From: Paucimonas sp.
GTDB taxonomy: Bacteria; Pseudomonadota; Gammaproteobacteria; Pseudomonadales; Pseudomonadaceae
NCBI GenBank assembly: GCA_031253995.1
Contig: JAIRVG010000028.1
Span: 62,001 to 126,000 of the forward strand
DNA length: 64,000 nucleotides
Reading direction: 5' to 3'
Under the pieces are notes generated by a model. It did no database searches, had not been told where the DNA came from, and saw only the letters and a program-made list of their open reading frames with translations. Below are positions 16,720 to 25,268 of the stretch, piece by piece. Numbering within the stretch: position 1 is the stretch's first letter; each line of letters begins with the position of its first letter. Made by a program: the position numbers and the translations under genes.

Positions 16720-18813
16720 TCAGAGGGAATAGCTCAGGCTGAGGCTGAGGTTTCGCGGATCGCCCGGCATGTTCCAGGCCGCGTTGTAGCCCCGCTCGTA
16801 GTACTTGCGGTCGAACAGGTTGTTCAGGTTCAGGCCGAAGCTGAGCTGCTCACTGGCCTTGTAGTGGGCCAGCAGGTCGACGGTGCTGTAGGACGGCAGG
16901 CGGAAACTGCTGCCGGCCTGGCCGGAGCGCTCGCCGACATAGTTGGCAGAAGCGCCGAAGTCGGAACCGCGCAACGCGCCATCCTGGAACTCGTAGACCG
17001 CCATCAGGCTGCCGCTGTGCCGGGGAATGCCGAGCAGGTCGCTGCCCTTGGGCAAGGCCGCATCGCCCTTGGTCACTTCTGCGTCGATATAGGCATAAGC
17101 GCCAATGACCCGCACGGCGTCAGTCACCTGCCCGCTGAACTGCAGGTCCAGGCCTTGGCTGCGCGCCTTGCCGGCAGCAACGCTGTCGCCGAAGGCATCG
17201 GTGGTGATGACGTTTTCCTTGTCGATATGGAACAGCGCCAGGGTCGCGCCGATACGGCTGTCGAACAGGTCGAGCTTGAGCCCGGCCTCATAGCCGACGC
17301 CCTTTTCCGGCTTGTACACCTCGCCGCGGGTACCGATGCTGTTGGGCTTGAACGAGGTCGAGGCGTTGGCGAACACGCCGACTTCAGGCGTGAGCTGATA
17401 CATCAGGCCGACCCGTGGCGTGGCGACGTCCTTTTCCTGGCTGTTGCTGACCCGCGTAGTGCGGTTCAGCGCGGTCTGCTCGACCCGCTCCAGTCGCACC
17501 CCGACCAGGCCGCGCAAGCGCTCGGTAAAGGCGATCTGGTCCTGCAGGTTCAGCGCATGGCTTTCGGTGCGTTCGAAGAAGTCGTTGGGATTGACGATCG
17601 CAGGCTTGGGCTGGCCGTAGACCGGGTTGTAGATATCCAGGCCATAGCCGAAGCCCGTGACGCTCTGCGGGTACTTCTGGCTGTTGCGGTAGTTCTCGTA
17701 CTCCAGGCCGATCAGGGTCTGGTGCTGCCAGCCCGCCCAGTCGAACTGGCCATGCAGCTCGGCCTGGGTGATGTTGTCGTTCCATTCGAAATCGCGCTCG
17801 CGGTAGAAGCGACTGATGCGATCGCCCACCACCCGCGACGGCTCCGAGCTCGCCCCGCGCAGGGTGCCCTGGGTGTAGTGGTTGGCCAGGCGCAGCTTCC
17901 AGCTGTCGTTCAGGTAATGCTCCAGGGCCACGTCGAGGGTCTGGTTGTCGTTGCGGATATGGCCGTCGTTGGGCTCGCCGAGGAAGGTCGAGCGCGGCAC
18001 CGAGCCCAGTTCGCCGTTCACCGCCGGGATGCCGCGGTCGAACACCGATTCGGTGCGGGAGAACTCGGTGTCGATGGACAGCAGGGTGTCCGGGCTCAGT
18101 TGCCAGCTCAGCGACGGGCTGACGATGGCGCGGCGGCCATCGACGTGATCGCGGAAGCTGCCGTTGTCTTCCAGCGCCAGGTTGACCCGCGACAGCACGC
18201 GGCCTTCCTCGTCGAGCGGGGTGTTGACGTCGAGGCTGCTGCGGTAGCGGTCCCAACTGCCGGCGCTGGCCTTGAAGGTGGTGAAGGCTTCGGCCTGGGG
18301 TTTCTTGCCGACGATATTCACCAGCCCGCCAGGATCACCGCGACCGTAGAGGCTGGCGGCCGGGCCCTTGAGGACCTCGATGCGCTCGATGGTGGAGGTG
18401 TCCGGGGCACTGTAGCTGCCACGGTTGATGGCGAAGCCGTTCTTGTACAGCTCGCCGGTGGTGAAGCCACGCACGCTGTAGTTGAGGAAGGTCAGGCCGC
18501 CGAAGTTGTTCTGCCGCGAGACGCCGCCGGCGAAGTCGAGGGCGCGGTCGATGCGGGTGGTGTTGAGGTCGTCGATGACCTGGGCCGGGACCACGCTGAT
18601 GGCTTGCGGGGTGTCGCGGATATCGGTGTCGGTGCGGGTCGCGGTGGCCGAGCGGGTGGCGCGATAGCCTTGCACGGGGCCATCGGCGCGTTCTTCGAGG
18701 CGGCGTTCGGTGACGGTGACGGCATCCAGCACGACGGGATCCTGGGCCAGGGCGGGCAGGCCTAGCAGGCCGGCGGACAGGCCGAGGTACAACCTTCCAA
18801 TGGGGCGGTTCAT
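16720..18813 (-). CDS. TonB-dependent outer-membrane receptor (siderophore/metal-chelate type)
   Basis: A 697-residue outer-membrane receptor. Seen: signal peptide (to about residue 23, LPALAQD), a TonB box-like DAVTVTE, a plug domain (DTPQAISVVPAQVIDD, GFAINRGSYSAPDT, IERIEVLKGPAASLYGRGDPGG) and a 22-strand barrel ending with the aromatic C-terminus LSLSYSL. The plug matches the ferric-siderophore subgroup. Start ATG at 18813 with AGGAG at the right distance. No FecR/FecI-type sigma pair or N-terminal signalling domain is present. It is first in an operon with the DUF4198 gene, and a palindrome at 18831-18846 upstream resembles a Zur half-site pair, so zinc or another metal complex rather than iron is possible. 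Confidence 0.88.
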   Translation of the reverse strand: MNRPIGRLYLGLSAGLLGLPALAQDPVVLDAVTVTERRLEERADGPVQGYRATRSATATRTDTDIRDTPQAISVVPAQVIDDLNTTRIDRALDFAGGVSRQNNFGGLTFLNYSVRGFTTGELYKNGFAINRGSYSAPDTSTIERIEVLKGPAASLYGRGDPGGLVNIVGKKPQAEAFTTFKASAGSWDRYRSSLDVNTPLDEEGRVLSRVNLALEDNGSFRDHVDGRRAIVSPSLSWQLSPDTLLSIDTEFSRTESVFDRGIPAVNGELGSVPRSTFLGEPNDGHIRNDNQTLDVALEHYLNDSWKLRLANHYTQGTLRGASSEPSRVVGDRISRFYRERDFEWNDNITQAELHGQFDWAGWQHQTLIGLEYENYRNSQKYPQSVTGFGYGLDIYNPVYGQPKPAIVNPNDFFERTESHALNLQDQIAFTERLRGLVGVRLERVEQTALNRTTRVSNSQEKDVATPRVGLMYQLTPEVGVFANASTSFKPNSIGTRGEVYKPEKGVGYEAGLKLDLFDSRIGATLALFHIDKENVITTDAFGDSVAAGKARSQGLDLQFSGQVTDAVRVIGAYAYIDAEVTKGDAALPKGSDLLGIPRHSGSLMAVYEFQDGALRGSDFGASANYVGERSGQAGSSFRLPSYSTVDLLAHYKASEQLSFGLNLNNLFDRKYYERGYNAAWNMPGDPRNLSLSLSYSL

Positions 18814-18828
18814 GGGGGCTCCTGAGTT

Positions 18829-18851
18829 ATTTATGTAATAACATAACAACT
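18829..18851 (-). promoter_or_regulatory. Possible Zur-like operator upstream of TonB receptor
   Basis: On the gene's strand an AT-rich stretch reads GTTATGTTATTACATAAAT. It holds a TTATGT-4-ACATAA inverted repeat and the TGTTAT...ATAA spacing of gamma-proteobacterial Zur boxes; the left half matches well, the right half only partly. It lies 16 to 38 bases from the start codon. It does not match the Fur consensus GATAATGATAATCATTATC. Confidence 0.35.
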
Positions 18852-18904
18852 TAGGAACAAAATGACACCATCGGGTTTGTAGGGGATTCCTTGCACCACC
18901 TACC

Positions 18905-18959
18905 GAGCTGGCTTGCCTGCGAAGGACCGCTTTGCGGTCCTTCGCAGGCAAGCCAGCTC
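18905..18959. repeat. Perfect 26-bp palindromic repeat (REP type)
   Basis: Arms 18905-18930 and 18934-18959 are exact complements with a TTT loop, containing GAGCTGGCTTGCCTGCGAAG. It lies between the TonB receptor promoter and the stop of the flavin reductase gene. Confidence 0.85.
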
Positions 18960-18987
18960 CTTGTACGGTCGGTTCACATCCGCGGTA

Positions 18988-19932
18988 TTACCCGCGAATC
19001 ACAGCCTTGAGCACCGTCTTGAACGTCTCGATCTGCTCTTCACTGAACTCGCCGAATACCTTGTCCTGCTGCTCCCGGGCAATGGTCCACAGCGCCTCGG
19101 TCTGGTCGATGCCACTGACGGTCAGGCGCACATGCCCCTCGGCCTCGCTGTCGCACACCAGCCCCTTGCGCTTGAGGTTGGCCACCGCCTCGTCGATCTC
19201 CCGCGCCGGCATCGCCACTTCACGCTGCAGGTCGGTGAGGTTCAGGCCGGCATCGTTCTCCAGCACCATCAGCATCCGCGCTTCACTGGTGCGCAGGCCG
19301 CTGGACAGCTGGCGCGGCTGGTAGCTGGTCTGGTACGCCCGCAGCGCCTGGGTCATCAGGTAGTACAGGTTGTGGCTCAGGCGGCCCTGGAAATTGCTGC
19401 TCGGCGGCTGGCCTTCTTCGCGACGGGTCATGCGCGTGTGCGGCAGCACCATGGAATACGCACCCTGGTGATACAGCAGCGGCGAACGCCCGCAGTCCTC
19501 GAAGCACACCACCTTGCCGATCATGATCCAGTGATCGCCACCGTCGAGGATCTGGTACTTCTCGCACTGGAAGTTGGCCGAGCAGTCCAGCAGGATCGGC
19601 GCCCCGCCCACCCCCGCCTGGTGCGGGATCCCGGCGAAGCGGTCTTCCCGTGGCTTGGCGAAGTTGTTGGACAGGTCGATCTGGTCGGCGGCGAGGATGT
19701 TCACCGCGAAGTGGCTGGCCGCCTCGAAGGTCGCCAGGCTGGTGGAGCGCTTGTCGAGGCTCCAGAGAACCAGCGCAGGATCGAGGGACACCGAGTTGAA
19801 GCTGTTGGCAGTGACGCCCACCTTGTTGCCCTGGCCATCATCGGCAGTGACCACGGTGACGCCGGTGGCGAAGTTGCCCAGGGCGCGGCGGAAGGCGCGG
19901 CTGTCGAAGGCCGCGACGGTTTCATTGGACAT
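18988..19932 (-). CDS. 4-hydroxyphenylacetate 3-hydroxylase, flavin reductase component (C1 type)
   Basis: NADH:flavin oxidoreductase that supplies reduced FMN to the oxygenase encoded just upstream. The 314 residues split into an N-terminal flavin-reductase domain (1-~170; GNFATGVTVVTADDG, TANSFNSVSLDPALVLWSLDKRS, HFAVNIL) and a C-terminal MarR-like winged-helix domain (~180-314). This two-domain build is that of the Acinetobacter baumannii C1 reductase, in which the extra domain lets 4-hydroxyphenylacetate stimulate flavin reduction and release. It is 70 bases downstream of the C2 gene and in the same direction, so one operon. The short HpaC of E. coli lacks the extra domain. Confidence 0.9.
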   Translation of the reverse strand: MSNETVAAFDSRAFRRALGNFATGVTVVTADDGQGNKVGVTANSFNSVSLDPALVLWSLDKRSTSLATFEAASHFAVNILAADQIDLSNNFAKPREDRFAGIPHQAGVGGAPILLDCSANFQCEKYQILDGGDHWIMIGKVVCFEDCGRSPLLYHQGAYSMVLPHTRMTRREEGQPPSSNFQGRLSHNLYYLMTQALRAYQTSYQPRQLSSGLRTSEARMLMVLENDAGLNLTDLQREVAMPAREIDEAVANLKRKGLVCDSEAEGHVRLTVSGIDQTEALWTIAREQQDKVFGEFSEEQIETFKTVLKAVIRG

Positions 19933-20002
19933 GCAAGACTCCCCGGCTGCCGCGCTGGGCAGCCGTGATTGTTGTTATGCGAGAGAGAAGAACGGTCGCG
20001 GA

Positions 20003-21172
20003 TCAGACCATGCTCGGATCAGGCTCCAGGCCCATCAGCTCACGGCCGAGGATCTGCGCGCAGACGTCGTAGTCGGTGTAGGCGTGGGCGCCGGTCATGT
20101 GCGAGTCGCGCCACAGGCGTTGCAGCTCGTTGCTCTCGAACCAGGCGGTACCGCCAGCGGCTTCGTACAGGCGGTCGACGGCCTGGATGCACATCTTCAC
20201 CGCGTAGGCCTGGTTGGTGCGCCAGAAGGCCAGGGTCTCGCGGTTCGGGTATTCCTTGCGCGCGCCGTGGTCGGCGTGGTCCTGCCAGGTCTTTTCGAGG
20301 AAGGCGCGGGCGGCGGCGACCTGGTGGGTCGACTCGGCCAGGCGCATCAGCGCCGGGGTGGCGGCACCGACGCTGACGCCGGTGTAGGCCCGCACGCGGT
20401 TTTTGGTCTTCTCGCGGAAGGCTTCCAGCATGCGCTCGGCGATGCCCAGGCTGATGGTGGCGAAACCGACGGCGAAGTACGGACGGTACGGGGTGTAGAA
20501 GATCTTGCTGTCCGGGTACAGACCGAAGCCGGCGGACTTGCCTTCCATCATGTCCTTGGCTTTCTGGATGCGGTGCTCGGGGACGAAGGCCTTGTCGATG
20601 ATCAGGGTCTTGGTGCCGCTGCCCTTCATGCCGGCGGCGTACCAGTCGTCGCGGATCTCGTAGTCGCTGCGTGGCAGCACGGCGAAGCAGTAGTCCTGGC
20701 CGCCTTCGGCATTGGCCCGGCGGCAACCGACGATGGCCCACTCGGCGTGGTCGCAACCGCTGCTCCAGCCCATTTCACCGCTGAACAGCAGGCCGCCTTC
20801 GACCTCTTCGACACGGCCGAACGGCGCGATGCTGCTGGAGGCGGTGTGGTCCGGGTTCACGCCCCAGATTTCTTCCTGCAGCTTGGCCGGGAACATGGCC
20901 AGCTGGTGGTTGTGGGTGCACAGCAGGCTCATGGCCCAGGCAGTGCTGGCGCAGGCACCGGCCAGCAGGGCGATGCAATCGGTGAATTCCGGCAGGGAGA
21001 TCTCCATGCCGCCATAGGCCTTCGGCAGGAAGGCGCGGTGCAGGCCGATACCCTTGAGCAGGGCGATGTTCTCGGCAGGGACCATGCGGTCCTTCTCGGC
21101 ACGGGGGGCATTGGCGGCGATGGTCGGCAGTACCGACTTGAGGTCTTCGAGCAGCGGGTTTGGCTTTTTCAT
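20003..21172 (-). CDS. 4-hydroxyphenylacetate 3-hydroxylase, oxygenase component (C2 type)
   Basis: Flavin-dependent monooxygenase that uses reduced FMN and O2 to convert 4-hydroxyphenylacetate to 3,4-dihydroxyphenylacetate. The 389 residues have the acyl-CoA-dehydrogenase fold and match what I remember of A. baumannii C2 over long stretches: IGLHRAFLPKAYGGMEIS, WSSGCDHAEWAIVGC, KAKDMMEGKSAGFGLYPDSK, TGAHAYTDYDVCAQILGREL and the C-terminal EPDPSMV. It is unrelated to E. coli HpaB. ATG at 21172 follows a weak AGGGCC site. Ring-cleavage genes for homoprotocatechuate are not in the window. The gene is divergent from the aldehyde dehydrogenase that would make its substrate. Confidence 0.92.
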   Translation of the reverse strand: MKKPNPLLEDLKSVLPTIAANAPRAEKDRMVPAENIALLKGIGLHRAFLPKAYGGMEISLPEFTDCIALLAGACASTAWAMSLLCTHNHQLAMFPAKLQEEIWGVNPDHTASSSIAPFGRVEEVEGGLLFSGEMGWSSGCDHAEWAIVGCRRANAEGGQDYCFAVLPRSDYEIRDDWYAAGMKGSGTKTLIIDKAFVPEHRIQKAKDMMEGKSAGFGLYPDSKIFYTPYRPYFAVGFATISLGIAERMLEAFREKTKNRVRAYTGVSVGAATPALMRLAESTHQVAAARAFLEKTWQDHADHGARKEYPNRETLAFWRTNQAYAVKMCIQAVDRLYEAAGGTAWFESNELQRLWRDSHMTGAHAYTDYDVCAQILGRELMGLEPDPSMV

Positions 21173-21432
21173 GGGAGGCCCTGCTTATTATTGGATGTCC
21201 GACTGAGCTACCAGCGGCAGCGACTGCGGCGGATTCGGGGCCAGTATGGGAGGCGCTGGAGACGCTGAAAATGCACCTTCCAGAGACAAAATTGTACTTT
21301 CCATGGCGTCAGCCGGACGGACAGCCGGCGCGCTGGCAGACCCGGTCATGTACCCCTGGCAGGCTCAGTCAAGTCACTCGCGCGAGGCTGCGCTAGGGTG
21401 CGGCTTTGCCTCTTTGCACAGGTACATCCGAC
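21173..21432. promoter_or_regulatory. Divergent intergenic region between hydroxylase operon and aldehyde dehydrogenase
   Basis: A 260-base gap that must hold the promoters of both divergent units. I see no strong consensus -35/-10 pair, which suggests activator-dependent or sigma-54-like control, but no clear GG-N10-GC pair is convincing either. A candidate regulator, the LysR gene, lies downstream at 23059. Confidence 0.4.
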
Positions 21433-22917
21433 ATGAGCATTTCCCTTCTGCCCGCCGTCCAGGCCTTTCTCCAGCGTGACCACGGCCAGTTCATCGACGG
21501 CCAGGCGCGGGTCGCCGGCAGCGGCCGCCACCTGGACGTGATCGACCCGGCCAGCGGCGAAGTCATCAGCCGCGTCGGCGAAGCCAGCCAGGCCGATATC
21601 GACGCCGCCGTGGCCTCGTCGCGCCAGGGCTTCGCCCAATGGTCCAAGGCCGCCCCGGCGGTGCGCGGCGGCGTGCTGCTGAAGCTGGCCGACCTGCTGG
21701 AACGCAACCGCGAGGAACTGGCGCAGATCGAGACCCTGCAGTCGGGCAAGCTGATCCAGATCGCGCGCAACTTCGAAGTCGACCAGGCCGCGCACTTCCT
21801 GCGCTACTACGCCGGCTGGGCGACCAAGATCGGTGGCGAGACCATCACCCCGTCGCTGCCCTCGTTCAATGGCGAGAAATACACCGCCTTCACCCTGCGC
21901 GAGCCGATCGGCGTGGTGGTGGGCATCGTGCCGTGGAACTTCTCCACCATGATCGCCATCTGGAAACTGGCCTCGGCGCTGGTCACCGGCTGCAGCGTGA
22001 TCATCAAGCCGAGCGAATTCACCCCGCTGACCATCCTGCGCATCGCCGAACTGGCGGTGGAAGCCGGCCTGCCGGCGGGCGCGCTGAACGTGGTGACCGG
22101 TGCCGGCGGCGTCGGCAAGGCGCTGATCGAACATCCGCACACCGACAAGGTGTCCTTCACCGGTTCCGTGCCTACGGGCCTGGCCGTGGGCCAGACCGCC
22201 ATGGCCGCCAACCTGACCCGCGCCACCCTGGAACTGGGCGGCAAGAACGCCGCCGGCTTCCTGCCGGATGTGGATGTGGACAAGGCCGTGGCCGGGATCA
22301 TCGAGGCGGGCTTCCTGCACTCGGGGCAGATCTGCGCCGCCGCCGAGCGTTTCTATGTGCACCGTTCGCAGATCGAGGCGATCACCCAGCGCCTGTGCGA
22401 GCGCCTGGCGCAACTGAAGATCGGCTCGCCGCTGGACGAAAGCGCCGAGTTCGGTCCGGTGACCAACAAGCAGCACCAGGCCAAGCTCGGCCAGCTGTTC
22501 GCCAAGGCTCGCGCGGAGAACTGCACCATCCTGCATGGCGGCCAGCTGATCGATGGTCCGGGCTGCTATGTCGAGCCGACGGTGATCCTCGCCAACTCGG
22601 CCAAGGACAGCCTGATGACCGAGGAAACCTTCGGCCCGGTAGCGACCTTCCTGCCGTATGACACCGAGGAAGAGCTGGTGGAGCTGATGAACGACAGCCC
22701 GTACGGCCTCAGCGCCAGCCTGTGGACCAACGACCTGGGCAAGGCCATGCGCCTGATCCCGCAGATCCAGGCGGGGACGCTGTGGGTGAACATGCACACC
22801 CTGCTGGACCCGGCGGTGCCGTTTGGCGGGATCAAGGCGTCGGGTGTGGGCCGGGAGTTCGGTGGGGCGTTCATCGAGGACTACACCGAGCTGAAGTCGG
22901 TGATGATTCGCTACTGA
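21433..22917 (+). CDS. peaE: Phenylacetaldehyde-type aldehyde dehydrogenase
   Basis: NAD(P)-dependent aldehyde dehydrogenase of 494 residues. Catalytic Cys301 in HSGQICAAAERF and Glu267 in LELGGKNAAGF; the cofactor-binding PWNFSTMIAIWKLASAL and FTGSVPTG segments are present. The sequence is of the phenylacetaldehyde dehydrogenase group (FeaB/PeaE: LREPIGVVVGIVPWNF, SGVGREFGG). It probably oxidises phenylacetaldehyde and 4-hydroxyphenylacetaldehyde, the second product feeding the divergent hydroxylase. ATG 21433 (MSISLLPAVQ) is preferred over codons nine residues upstream. The aldehyde could come from the oxidase/decarboxylase pair at 5964-9415 or from aromatic amines. The symbol is by analogy. 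Confidence 0.85.
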   Translation: MSISLLPAVQAFLQRDHGQFIDGQARVAGSGRHLDVIDPASGEVISRVGEASQADIDAAVASSRQGFAQWSKAAPAVRGGVLLKLADLLERNREELAQIETLQSGKLIQIARNFEVDQAAHFLRYYAGWATKIGGETITPSLPSFNGEKYTAFTLREPIGVVVGIVPWNFSTMIAIWKLASALVTGCSVIIKPSEFTPLTILRIAELAVEAGLPAGALNVVTGAGGVGKALIEHPHTDKVSFTGSVPTGLAVGQTAMAANLTRATLELGGKNAAGFLPDVDVDKAVAGIIEAGFLHSGQICAAAERFYVHRSQIEAITQRLCERLAQLKIGSPLDESAEFGPVTNKQHQAKLGQLFAKARAENCTILHGGQLIDGPGCYVEPTVILANSAKDSLMTEETFGPVATFLPYDTEEELVELMNDSPYGLSASLWTNDLGKAMRLIPQIQAGTLWVNMHTLLDPAVPFGGIKASGVGREFGGAFIEDYTELKSVMIRY

Positions 22918-22934
22918 TTCGATGTCGTCAGGGG

Positions 22935-22968
22935 ACTTGTGAGAGCGGGTTTACCCTCTCCCACAAGT
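22935..22968. repeat. Imperfect REP-like palindrome after peaE
   Basis: Arms ACTTGTGAGAGCGGGT and ACCCTCTCCCACAAGT are near-complementary around a TT centre, 17 bases past the stop. Acts probably as a 3' hairpin for the aldehyde dehydrogenase mRNA. Confidence 0.6.
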
Positions 22969-23058
22969 ACCACGCCCACCTGAGATAGCTTTCGAGGCCC
23001 CACAGGCCCGCGACAAAACCTCTAGAATGGCCCGCTCCCCCCTCCTCCAGGTTGCCCC

Positions 23059-23922
23059 ATGGACATCGAGCTGGCCCGGACCTTCCTTGAAATCGTGCGC
23101 TGCGGCAGCCTGGTCGGCGCCGCCGAACGCCTGCACCTCACCCAGACAGCCATCAGCGCCCGCGTGCACAAGCTCGAAGAGCAACTGGACAGCACCCTGT
23201 TCATCCGCAGCCGCGCCGGCGCCAGCCTGACGCCCAACGGCGAGGCCTTCGTCCCCTACGCCACGCAACTGCTGCACACCTGGGAAGCCGCCCGCCGCGA
23301 CCTGCCGCTGCCCGACGGCCGCAGCCAGGTGCTGCGCATCGGTGGCGAGGTGAGCCTGTGCAACCCGTTGATGCTGGACTGGGCGCGGGCACTCCACGAG
23401 CACCTGCCCGACCACGCCATCCGCAGCGAGGTCAACGACAGCGAAACCCTGCTGCGCAAGCTGGAAGCCGGCACCCTCGACGCGGCCCTGGTCTACCAGC
23501 CGATCTACAGCCCCGGCCTGCAGGTGGAACAACTGCTGGAAGAAAAACTGATCCGCATCCAGCTGGCGCGCCAGCCCGAACCCTACGTGTACATCGACTG
23601 GGGCGACGCCTTCCGCCGCCTGCACGACGAGGCCCTGCCGGAATGCGCGCGCCCGGCGCTGAGCTTCAATCTCGGCCCGCTGGCCCTGCAATACATCCTC
23701 GAACACGGCGGCAGCGGCTATTTCCGCACCCGGGTGGTGCAGAGCTACCTGGAGCGCGGCGTCCTGCAGCGGGTGCCGCAGGCGCCGGAATTCCCCTACC
23801 CGACCTGGCTGGTATATGCCCGCGAGCGGGATTCGGAAGTGCTGCGCCAGGCCTTTGACCTGCTCCGCGCGGTGGTAGCCCGGGATGCGGACTGGTCGCA
23901 GCGCTGGGATCCGTTGATCTAG
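23059..23922 (+). CDS. LysR-family transcriptional regulator
   Basis: A 287-residue LysR regulator. The N-terminal winged helix is intact (DIELARTFLEIVRCGSLVGAAERLHLTQTAISARVHKLEEQL is the textbook pattern; residues 1-60), followed by a substrate-binding domain. It lies 141 bases after the aldehyde dehydrogenase on the same strand and its stop shares CTAG with the stop of the HPP-CBS gene. It may control the aldehyde dehydrogenase or the hydroxylase operon; the inducer is not readable. Confidence 0.88.
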   Translation: MDIELARTFLEIVRCGSLVGAAERLHLTQTAISARVHKLEEQLDSTLFIRSRAGASLTPNGEAFVPYATQLLHTWEAARRDLPLPDGRSQVLRIGGEVSLCNPLMLDWARALHEHLPDHAIRSEVNDSETLLRKLEAGTLDAALVYQPIYSPGLQVEQLLEEKLIRIQLARQPEPYVYIDWGDAFRRLHDEALPECARPALSFNLGPLALQYILEHGGSGYFRTRVVQSYLERGVLQRVPQAPEFPYPTWLVYARERDSEVLRQAFDLLRAVVARDADWSQRWDPLI

Positions 23923-25067
23923 GCTGCTTTCGCCAGGCGATCCTGGGCCAGCAGGTGCTGGCTCAAGGCGGCGATCAAATCGGTCTGGGTCACCACGCCC
24001 ACCACCTTGCCCGCCTCCAGCACCGGCAGGCAGTGCAGGCCGCGATCACACAGCAGCGGGATCAGCTCCACCGCCTGGCGGTCGCTGTCCACGGTGATCA
24101 CCGGCTCGCTCATGATCTGTTCCAGCGTCACCGGTCTGGTCCGGCCAAACAGGCCGCGCCAGTTGAAACGGGCCTGGGCCATGGCCGGACCGACCAGGTC
24201 GCTGAGGCTGACGATGCCCACCAGCTTGCCACTTGCGTTCAGCACCGGCAGGTTCTTCAGGTGGTGGCTGGCCAGTTGTTTCCAGGCCTGCGCCAGGGTG
24301 GTGTCCGGGCTGGCGAACTGCACGTCGCGGGACATCACGCTGGCCGCGGTGATCCCGCCCAGGCTGCGCTGCACGGCGTGGCGCTCGGTGGCGAGGATGA
24401 TCCGTTCAAGCTCGTCGCGGGTGACATCGACGAACTCGCCCAACTCGTCCAGCGCTTCATCCAGGTCCTTGCCGCTGACGCCGACGCGTTCGCTGGCCGG
24501 CTGGTCGGCGGTGCCATGATCAGCTTTGCGTGGCAGACCGATCTTCGGATAGACCACGCCGGTCAGGCGGTTGTAGCCCACCGCCACGGCCAGGACGATC
24601 AACGCATTGAGCAGCACCGGCTCGATCACCCGCACACCCATGGCGGCCAGCGACGGATCGGCCAGGGCCAGGCTCACCGCCACCGCCGCCCCCGGCGGGT
24701 GCAGGCAGCGCAGCAGACACATCAGCAGGATCACCAGCAGCAGTGCCGCGCTGGCCACCAGCAGGCCAGGGCCGAACCAGTGATGCAGGCTGATACCCAC
24801 CGCCGCCGCGCACACATAGCTGGCGACAAACGGCCAGGGCTGGGACAGCGCACCGGAATGCACGGCGAACAGCAGCACCGTCGAGGCCGCCAGCGGCGCC
24901 ATCAGGTGCAGCGCAGCGGCACTGCCGAACAAATAGCTGCAGGCGCTGCCGGCGGCAGCCAATGCCAGCAAGGCACCGATGGCGGCGCGGAACCATTCTT
25001 GGGGAGGGATATGCAACGCGGCAGGAATGAAGCGATCGAACCAGTGACGCAAACCACGGCTAGACAT
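23919..25067 (-). CDS. HPP-family membrane protein with paired CBS domains
   Basis: An inner-membrane protein of 382 residues. Residues ~20-170 form four hydrophobic segments of the HPP family, including the name-giving motif CLHPPGAAVAVSLALADPSLAA; residues ~245-375 hold two CBS modules (VMSRDVQFASPDTTLAQAW, LPVLNASGKLVGIVSLSDLV, IMSEPVITVDSDRQAVE, LPVLEAGKVVGVVTQTDLI), which usually sense adenine nucleotides. HPP proteins have been linked to nitrite transport in plastids and cyanobacteria; in pseudomonads the function is unknown. Start ATG 25067 (MSSRGLRHWF) is chosen by homology sense, with a weak ribosome site; the frame is open for 50 more codons. Confidence 0.85.
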   Translation of the reverse strand: MSSRGLRHWFDRFIPAALHIPPQEWFRAAIGALLALAAAGSACSYLFGSAAALHLMAPLAASTVLLFAVHSGALSQPWPFVASYVCAAAVGISLHHWFGPGLLVASAALLLVILLMCLLRCLHPPGAAVAVSLALADPSLAAMGVRVIEPVLLNALIVLAVAVGYNRLTGVVYPKIGLPRKADHGTADQPASERVGVSGKDLDEALDELGEFVDVTRDELERIILATERHAVQRSLGGITAASVMSRDVQFASPDTTLAQAWKQLASHHLKNLPVLNASGKLVGIVSLSDLVGPAMAQARFNWRGLFGRTRPVTLEQIMSEPVITVDSDRQAVELIPLLCDRGLHCLPVLEAGKVVGVVTQTDLIAALSQHLLAQDRLAKAA

Positions 25068-25268
25068 GTGACGACCAGGCACCTGTTCTGAAGAAAAGAA
25101 GCCCGCCCAACCTCGGGCGGACCTGTATCGCGAGGGCAATACGCAAAGGGCTCCTTCCTTGGAGATGGAAAGACTGGACGGGAGTCTGGGGAAATCCGGC
25201 CCTTTGCTCAAACGCAAAAAAGTGCTGTTTTAGTGCATTTTTTTTGCAGTGTCACAAAATAGTGCGCA

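Noticed and set aside
21196..21212. tRNA-like word (minus strand reads GGTAGCTCAGTCGGACA)
   Set aside because: Only a D-arm-like 17-mer; no anticodon arm, T arm or acceptor stem can be formed around it.
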